The position numbers and the translations under genes were made by a program. DNA of 64,000 bases. It comes from Pratylenchus scribneri. Its lineage: Eukaryota > Nematoda > Chromadorea > Rhabditida > Pratylenchidae. The number at the start of each line of letters is the position of its first letter. Within the stretch, counting starts at the first letter, position 1. The DNA lies in contig JAQSEB010000020.1 of the NCBI GenBank assembly GCA_030063045.1, positions 3,286,001-3,350,000 of the forward strand, in the 5' to 3' direction. Positions 56,279-64,000 of this stretch are shown piece after piece. Under the pieces are notes generated by a model that was given only the letters and a program-made list of their open reading frames with translations, did not search any database and was not told the origin of the DNA.

Positions 56279-56985
56279 TCTGATATGCAAAATTAATTAG
56301 ATAATTTTAACCTCTACACTTTTGCCAAATAATTTCATTCAATTTCTCTTTTAATTTCCCATTTTCTCAGTGGAGAACGGACCACAAAACTTCCTCAAAT
56401 GTGGCCAAACCACATTCTAATGAGGGAATGAATTCCTTTCCTTTTAATGAATTTAAACTGCACAGCTGACAAAGACCAAAAGTCCTCAACCACCGGCGAA
56501 GGGAAAGAATTGAAAAGAAAGCACTCTAAAAGCCCTTGGACACAAGAGTTAATCCATTTGAAGTCAAAAATTTGATTGAGAATGAGGAAACTGAAGGTGG
56601 GTTGGCCGATTGCTTCTATTGGCGGCTGTTTCCTTTCCACCACAGGAAATCAACCAATCTTCTTCCTCCATTTTACCCTTCCATTTTCCCCCATTATATT
56701 TTGTGCTCATTTTCACAACGGAATTTAGTCTTTCCATCTACTTTTCCCCCAAATAATCCTCCAAAATCTAATCCATCATTTTTCCTCCAAATATTTTTGC
56801 TAATTTTTTTCATAAAAATGGCCAAATTTGTAGGTCAGAGATTGGATTCACACGGAAACGATTTAAGAAATTTATCAAAATAAATTTTTAATATTAACAT
56901 TTTATTAAATTATAAATTCACAAAATTAATTCACATATTTTTGCCTAATAAGCTCAAAACAAAATGAAAGAACCACTCTATTAGA
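56279..56985. other. Unassigned sequence right of the satellite
   Basis: Mixed composition. Frames open on both strands at 56395-56883 are overlapping and without domains. Nothing supportable. Confidence 0.4.
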
Positions 56986-57345
56986 GAAGCAGAGAACAAT
57001 GGAAAGTCTGTAGAAAATAAATAGCAATCACCTTTACCTCTGGCTGCTTCCCATCAATAATTTTGCTCATGGATCCCTCAATCCTATATATACGAGATGA
57101 TAAATTTCACTTTCATCGCTTTCCCAAAAGCATTGGTGCCGTTTGTTGCCACCGCCCTTGGTCCTTAAAGCCCGGGCAGGGAAATACTGTCTGCGGGCTA
57201 GCGGACGCCGGTCTGCGGACAGCCCTGAAAATGAAAAGGGGAATTTGGTGGCAATTCAATTCGGTTGGAGTCAATGCGCGAGGATTGCATTTTTTTTGTA
57301 ATTTTTTTTCAACAATACAAAATTTGGGAAGGAATTGAATTAGGT
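56986..57345. repeat. Inverted arm, left (pair of 59308-59672)
   Basis: About 360 bp that returns in inverse orientation 2 kb further right: GGATCCCTCAATCCTATATA at 57071, AAAGCATTGGTGCCGTTTG, GCCACCGCCCTTGGTCC and TTGGAGTCAATGCG all match. Identity is roughly 85 percent by eye. The arm is GC-richer than its surroundings. Confidence 0.85.
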
Positions 57346-59307
57346 TAGATGAAACAAATTTTTTCTTGATTCATCAAATTATTTTTTCCACTCCTTAGAC
57401 ATCCTTAATAAGTACAGGATAATTTAAAATTTCTAATTCAATATTATTAAATTAATTAAAATCATAGTCCATTCCCCATATCCACAATATTCATTTAATT
57501 TTTTCAGAGACGTTTTCTTTCAATTTTTCCCTCAAAAAATGTTGCTAAATTTAGCACTTGAAAGGCAATAATTCATGAAATGGGGAAATCCCCTAAAACA
57601 TTTTTTGATTGGATCAAATGGGCCAAAAGCCTATTGTCAAGAAAAAGATTGATCACTCTTCCGAAAAGATTTAAGGCCATTTGGGTGGGAGGAGGGGAAA
57701 TTATCCCAAAAATAGATTTTCCATTAAAATCAATTTTCAACGGGACAATTTTTAAAAAATTTTATTTTTGATTTAATTTAATTTTTTAAAAATATTTTTA
57801 ATAGCACTTTTAGAATGTTTATGAAGTACTTTACATTTTTTATAAATTAAGCCTTTCAACTTCTTTTTGAATGAAGCCAATTAAGCAACTCATTTATTTG
57901 CCCATTTTCTGTTATTTTTTTTACTTTTTCAAGAAGCAAATATAATGAAGTGATGATTGGGAATAAGTGCATCCAAAATTAAAGCCTCACTTGTGTTTGT
58001 TTTTCCAACATTAATCTTTAGTTTATTTCGACAATTTTTCTATAAAAAATAATTCTAGGATTATCAAATGTTTTTAATGATGAAATATTATGATAACATT
58101 TGTACTATTTATATTTATATGATATAATTTTTAGAGTAAATGACTTTTAAATTTTATGGTTTTAATAATGCTATACTATAATAAAAGTATCGGTCACTGA
58201 ACAATTTATTCCATTTATTTTTTAATTTCCTCATTTCCTTCTCATCCATATTAAAGTAGATTTTTTGTGTAATTTTTTGTACGAATAAGCATTGTTACCA
58301 AAATTGCCACTTTCCACAAGTAAAAAAGTACTAATTATAATTAGAGCCCGGCAAAATGGATTTTCCATATTACTAACCGTATTTTTTCCCGAAAAAATTT
58401 GCAGTATTTGTCAAAAAAGTGCCGTATTTGGTCATTATTTACCCAATTTTTTGCCATACCGTATAGCGGTTTGCCTTACATTTGCGTATACAGTACGGTG
58501 CCGGCCTCTTGTGCTAATGCTAATCCATATATGTATATGTATCAAATATTGACAATAGTCTTTTAAAAAATTTTGCTAATTTGTATTTATATTAATTTCA
58601 ATTTCATTCAATGATCCAAAATTCTGCAATAAAAACTAGCATAGCCAAAATATGTATTTAATAAATAATAATTTTTATTTCCATAAAATCAAAACTTGTA
58701 AATTCACCACAATATTTTCCACCAAATTTATTCCATATAAAAATGTGTCCATTATGCATGCAATGTTGAACACGGGGGAAAAAGCGCACTTGTTGAATAA
58801 ACAACAAAGCCAATCTCTCCCCGCTTTTCTATAAATTCCAGAAAAAATGGGCGGAAAAAATTCCAAAAAGTAATTTTTAATAGCCTCAAAAGGATTAAAT
58901 GGAGTTTTGGGCACACCTTTAATAAAGAGGGTTGGGGGCCTTTTGAGTGGGCCTAAAAATTGGGACAAATATATTTTGGCCATATATTTTGTCTGCCCTA
59001 ATAAAACTGGTTTTGATTTTATATGGAATGCAAAGGGGTTAAGCATTTTTGCCTTGAATAAATGGGCCATTTTTCTGTGGATTCATTCAAATGGAAAAAA
59101 AGTGATGGAATTGGGGAGCAAAGTCAGCATTTTGGACAATATTTTATACTTTATGCTTATTGTTATCCGAATTCATTGCTTAATTGTAAAAAATAATAAT
59201 AATTTAAAATTTCTATATACCTTTTCTCTTTTAATTCCCTACTCTCTAGTAATTCAACACAATTCGAAAAGTTAAAAAATTCCTCGTGAGGCATTAAAAG
59301 AGAATTT
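57346..59307. other. Sequence between the two inverted arms
   Basis: 2 kb, AT-rich. The longest frames (58675-59070 minus, 131 codons; 58907-59275 plus, 122 codons) overlap each other in opposite directions and show no transposase or other domain. If the arms are transposon ends, the element is non-autonomous or decayed. Confidence 0.45.
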
Positions 59308-59672
59308 ACGATATTTACCGAAATTTGGAGAAAATAATCTCCAAAATTCAAAAAAAAAAAACAAAAAATGGCTTTCCCGCATTGACTCCAACCAAATTGA
59401 ATTGCCACCAAATTCCCCCTTTTCGTGGTTGTCCTCAGTTCAGCTTTCACCGGACGTACGGACAGTTTTTTCCTGCTCGAGCTTTAGGACCAAGGGCGGT
59501 GGCAACAAACGGCACCAATGCTTTGGGAAAGCGATGGGAATGAAATTTACCATCTCGTATATATAGGATTGAGGGATCCATGAGCAAAATTATTTATAGG
59601 AAGCAGGCAAGGTAAAGGTCACTGCTATTTATTTTCTACAGACTTTTCATTGTTCTCTGCCTTCTCTAATGT
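59308..59672. repeat. Inverted arm, right (pair of 56986-57345)
   Basis: Inverse of the left arm: CGCATTGACTCCAACC at 59378, GGACCAAGGGCGGTGGC, CAAACGGCACCAATGCTTT and TATATAGGATTGAGGGATCC at 59561. It carries a 72-codon frame (59325-59543) that is broken by differences in the other arm. Confidence 0.85.
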
Positions 59673-62600
59673 AGTCACTAATTTTTAGAATTTGTAATTT
59701 GCAATTCGTCTTCCCTAATATGCGTAATTCCTACTCCATTTAATTCTTTATATATTTCAATTAAGGATATATTATTAAATTAAAATTATATAATATAAAT
59801 AATTTAATAATCATTTTTGATCATTTTAATCCAAAAAATTAATAAAAATTCATTATTTCCTACAAATTGTCTAATTCCACCTGCTGAATTCTCAACAAAA
59901 TTAATATTTCAATATTTTTCACTTAATTAATTCCCTTTTCTATTCATTGGAGGGTGGAAGCCCACCGATGATGATGACGATTACTTCATCAACGATTTTT
60001 TATGCTTTTCCCCAAAGTCCAATGGCCCAATTCCCTCACTCCCAAATTTTCATCGCCATTCCATTCCATTCATTCAGTCTATTGTCTATTTTCCTTTTTG
60101 CTGTTTTTGTTTGGGCCTTTTGGCCAACTCGTCGCCAGCCTTTCCTTCCTGTTTTTTGTGTTCCATCCCCCCTCCATCCATTCATGCAGTTTTCGAACAT
60201 TTGTGGTGCCCGTGACCCATTTGAATACGAATTTTCCAATCCTCTTGGGATTTTGGGACCACCCTTCCTTCACCTCTTATTCTACAACAATTTTTGGGAC
60301 AAACACAGGTTCACCGTTCACATAATAGAACTTATTAGGCTTGGGCCAACAATTTCCCTTCATTTCGCTTTACAATGATTGTCGGAAATATCCCTGTAAT
60401 TTATACCCAATTTGTGGCCAATATGGCCAAATTCCAGCAAAAAGTACAAAGCAATTTGTCCCATAGCTGATGGCAAATTTATTTGAATATTCAATGGATA
60501 TTTATTGGCCAATTCCCCATCCTGAATTAAGCCCAAAAAATATTTTTGGTCCAGAAAAAGATATTTTAAAAATGAAAAATTTAGCCGACCAAGCAAAAAT
60601 TAAGATGGATTAAACTTTTCTAGATATAGTCAGTATCCACAATTGTTTCCAAAAATGGCTGCATGGCAAATTTATGTTTGAATATTCAATGAGCATGAGA
60701 ATATATTGGTCCCAAATAGCTCAAATAAATTATTTTAAAATGTAAGAAAATTGACCGGCAAAGCAAAAATCAAGGTGGATTAAATTTTAATGGTATGGTC
60801 AGCAAAGAGATTACTCATTTAATCTAAAAATTGCTCCAAATCCAAAAATTACTTCCAAAAATGGTATCAAATCCAAAATAATGAAAAAAAAGGGCGGATG
60901 AACAAAAGACGATTTTGGGGGGATGTTCACGCGAAAAAAGGAGGAAACGGGTAGAAAAGAGAAGGATGGCGACAAAAATGGGCAAATAACAAAAGCAACC
61001 AACCATCCCCACAAAACAATAATACATATGGGAACCTGCGGGGAGAGGATGCCCCCATTCCAATATAAATACAATGGGCGCAACAAAATGTGTTGGGGTG
61101 GTGGATTTGGACTTTTTGTTGTTGTGGTCGATGACTGGCTTTGCCTTCCTTTGGGGGTGTAGCGAATTTTCAACATTTTCGGGTGCATTCTTTCCTTCCT
61201 TCTAAGAATTATTTTCCGCTCGATTCCATCCATCAGCGGTGGTCCTTCAAAATTTTAAAAATTATTTATTATTTATTTTTATTTATAATTTAATATCATT
61301 TATTAATTTTTCGTCCATTTTGCCAACCAAAATTCCCCAATTTATTATAAACAAAACATCTGGGCCCTCCAATTCCATCCATCCATTCATTTTATTATCT
61401 ACGTAAATTCCCATTATTTTTCACAATTTATCCAAATTAATTTGTTATTTTTTGTTTATCCTTTTTTCCGAATTAATTTTTAATAAATTCCTCCCGAATT
61501 AAGGCATTCTTCCCCCCTCTCATTTGCGTGTCCTCAAATTCCATAAAAAGCTCAATTTTCCACTATTTTTCCATGAATTAAAAATTTTAAAAATTTTTTA
61601 TTTTAAAATTTGGAATGATTAATAACCTTTTTTACCATTTTTGGACACAAAAGACAAAAAATGCCATCTAATTTGTGCCTTTTTGCCGCATCCTTGCAAT
61701 TTTAATGACTTCCATTTTGTTCCTCTTTTCATCTCCAAAAAAATTGAATTCCTCCTTCCTTTGGGGCATTATGGATGGATGAGCCATTCTTTTTTCAACA
61801 GTATCCAATCCAGAATTCATGTCCATGTCTACCATTTTTTTCAATTTTATGGTAATTTACCCTCAAGAATTGTCTGATTTATATTTTTTTTCGCCCATTT
61901 TTATCCAATTTTTTCGGGAATATTATTTCTAAAATTGTAATATTTTTTAATCCTCAAAACCAGGATTATTTATAGCCCTTCGCCTCTCCAATAATTTATT
62001 TATTCATTCATTCATTTTATCGTCCATCTTTTTCCAATTCTTTTATTCCAATAAATTCATCCAAAAACATTTTCCCATTTAATTTAATTTCTCTGATTAT
62101 TATTCAAATAAAATGAATGGACGCCCCAAAATAAGCTGTCAACAATTCTTTCAAACCATATGGGGTCTTTTATTGGAAAATTGGCACAGAATTATGTTTA
62201 CCAAGAATCTTTTTTTGTGTTATTTTGGCATTGGAACATACCAGTTTAGGGTTTAGGTTTCTATTAATTGTAACATTTTTGGGGTTACTCTGAAAATTTT
62301 GGCTTTAAATATATAATTTTTCCTTACATTTTTTTCTTATATGTTGAATTTTGATTTTTAAAAAAAATTATTTATGGACTCTTTTGTGAACAAATATGAA
62401 ATTTTCTTTAAAATAAAAAGAATTTAATTATTTAAGAATTTTGTCAAAAATTTTATTAGTTAAAAAATTAATCTTTTTTTAAAATAATTACAATGTCATT
62501 ATTTTAAAAATATGTATGATATTTTTATGCTCCCATTTTCCTCACATATACCATTCGATATTTCAAAAAATAATAATACTAATTTTATTGAAAAAATTGT

Positions 62601-64000
62601 TGAATCATTGAGCAATTTAATCGCTTTGGGCGCTTTAATATTTATTTTTTAATTGTTTATTGACTCCAACCAAAAAAGCACACAACACCATTTTTATTTA
62701 TTTGACCACAGCCATTATGGAAAAGGTGACGGCAATTTGAGGGGCCAAAAAAGCGAACAAATTTACCTGAATTTGTGCTTTTTTGGGCCATTTTTATGGA
62801 ATGCATGGTTCCTGGCAGTGCCTTCCACCCAAAATTTTCTATTCTAGACTAAAAGTAGGGAACAATTTTTGGAGGTTTTTGGCCTTTTTAAATGTTCCCT
62901 CCACCATTTTTGCCAATTCCAGTAAATTATTAAAAGTTGGTCCAGTCAATAAAAATTGCATAAAATTATTTTCCTTTACAATAAATAAAAATAGTTAAAA
63001 TTATTTTTTTTAAATTATTATTTTTCCTTACGGATATTTGATACATCCCTCCCATTGTTGAGAGGGTGGATAAGGGAAATTGATCATGAATGAGGGAGGA
63101 GGAAATAAAATAAGCGGAACAACAATAGTGCACTTTTGCCACGAAAAAATGTCAAAAAAAAATCAAAAATATGTGCCGTAATATGAGGGGAATAAGGTTC
63201 AAATTATGAGAAGGGAAAAGGGGGATTGTGTCGCCAAAAGCACAAATATGATTGAATAACATATGTCCCAATAGGAAATGATCAAAATGATCAAGTTCAT
63301 AGGGCAAAAATGTGAACCCACAAACTTCTGATGAGAATATTGAATATTATTTTTTAGGTCAATTCAAAACAATTTTAGAATTTTTTTAATATTAAAATGA
63401 ATATTTTATTATATATAGGCCAACAATTTATCAGTTAAAAACAATTTAATTTAGTACAAATATTTATCAAAATTTCCTTTCCAATTTTCACCACACAAAT
63501 AGTCCTCCTTCCTTTTCTTCATCTCTATAAAATAAATTTATCAAATAAATGAACAGAATTCAGGCAAATATATCCTCCAAAAATATTCATTAAATTCACA
63601 AAAAACATTTCTAACCGTAAATATGCAAATTTTGGCCCAATATTCCCTCCAATAATCCATCGATTGACCCAATCGCCATTCAGAAAAATAATCCTCCATT
63701 TTTATTGTCCCCTCTGCTGAACTATATATTTTAGCATTCGTCATCATACCTTCCCCCAAAGGGTGAAAACTTTCCATTCCTTCCATCCACTGCTGGGGGT
63801 GAGCATTATCGGCCAACCCATTCGCACACAAATAATGTGGCCAATCCTACCACCCATTTCCCATCATCATCTTTTCCTGAACAAACCTTGGCGATCGATT
63901 CTCCTCCATTCCATTCATTCCATATTATCATTTTTAATATATTTGCCCAATGACCCACCTTTTTAATATTTTCCTCAATTCAATTTTAAATTATTTCCAT
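59673..64000. other. Right end of window without a supportable gene
   Basis: GC-richer patches at 59950-60330, 60880-61160 and 63600-63960 are open on one or both strands (up to 143 codons), but none gives a domain, a signal I trust or a phase-consistent exon chain. A tandem duplication lies at 60455-60810. The patches may be first exons or promoters of genes that continue outside the window. Confidence 0.45.
60455..60810 (+). repeat. Tandem duplication of a ~185-bp segment, two copies
   Basis: GGCAAATTTATTTGAATATTC at 60473 and GGCAAATTTATGTTTGAATATTC at 60664; later CCGACCAAGCAAAAATTAAG..GGATTAAA and CCGGCAAAGCAAAAATCAAG..GGATTAAA in the same order. Copies have diverged. Confidence 0.65.

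Noticed and set aside
58675..59275. 131- and 122-codon frames on opposite strands
   Set aside because: They overlap antisense, have no domain, and lie between inverted arms. Not enough for a gene call.
59947..60378. 143-codon plus-strand frame
   Set aside because: Hydrophobic, F/P-rich, with competing frames on the other strand; no family resemblance, no stable exon chain.
60811..61233. 140-codon minus-strand frame
   Set aside because: The N-terminal part looks plausible (basic, then S/T/P-rich) but the rest is an arbitrary hydrophobic mix. I could not connect it to other exons. It may be a first exon if transcripts show it.
63541..63831. 96-codon minus-strand frame
   Set aside because: Contains a donor-like GTTAGA after a W-rich stretch, but no acceptor-exon chain can be followed to the window edge.

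Overview
The window is nuclear DNA of a nematode, most probably a plant-parasitic tylenchid related to the cyst nematodes. It is very AT-rich. Its genes are cut by many short introns with worm-type acceptors (TTTNCAG) and are packed on both strands. Three things point to the lineage: a complete secreted GH53 endo-galactanase (reported from cyst nematodes, thought to be bacterial in origin), a membrane-anchored or secreted SPRY protein (SPRYSEC-like), and a noticeable share of GC-AG introns. No species is named.

Layout, with exons joined by hand so that splice phases match: 372-11008 (+) 3' part of MAGI (two WW and five PDZ domains, 21 exons); 13286-11811 (-) coiled-coil protein; 19055-15711 (-) seven-helix receptor; 22453-20529 (-) GH53; 26245-29955 (+) SPSB3-like SPRY/SOCS-box protein; 38902-32435 (-) kinesin-2 subunit of KIF3A/KLP-20 type (20 exons); 39312-41771 (+) VPS26 retromer subunit, head to head with the kinesin over about 410 bp; 47288-43280 (-) large multi-pass membrane protein of unknown family; 48825-51162 (+) membrane-anchored prolyl 4-hydroxylase; 52497-51278 (-) anchored SPRY protein; 53942-53487 (-) a tiny six-exon gene in which four successive small exons (45, 45, 42 and 51 nt, all in symmetric phase 2) each encode one copy of a PFGN-ended repeat. 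From about 54.6 kb to the right end I find no gene I can defend.

The rest is repeats. There are nine copies of a roughly 330-bp dispersed element (seven inside introns), a set of long-armed hairpin elements, two hAT-type miniature transposons with exact 8-bp target duplications, a 47-bp minisatellite inside a MAGI intron, a 24-bp satellite, an AT satellite, a roughly 130-bp plus 40-bp tandem block inside the intron that splits the SPSB3 SOCS box, and a pair of 360-bp inverted arms 2 kb apart.

The genes do not form one pathway. Junction scaffold (MAGI), ciliary motor (kinesin-2), endosomal recycling (VPS26) and collagen hydroxylation (P4H) are conserved worm functions. GH53, the anchored SPRY protein and the repeat-exon gene are the parts that look lineage-specific or parasitism-related. 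The repeat-exon gene is my best candidate for something not yet described.
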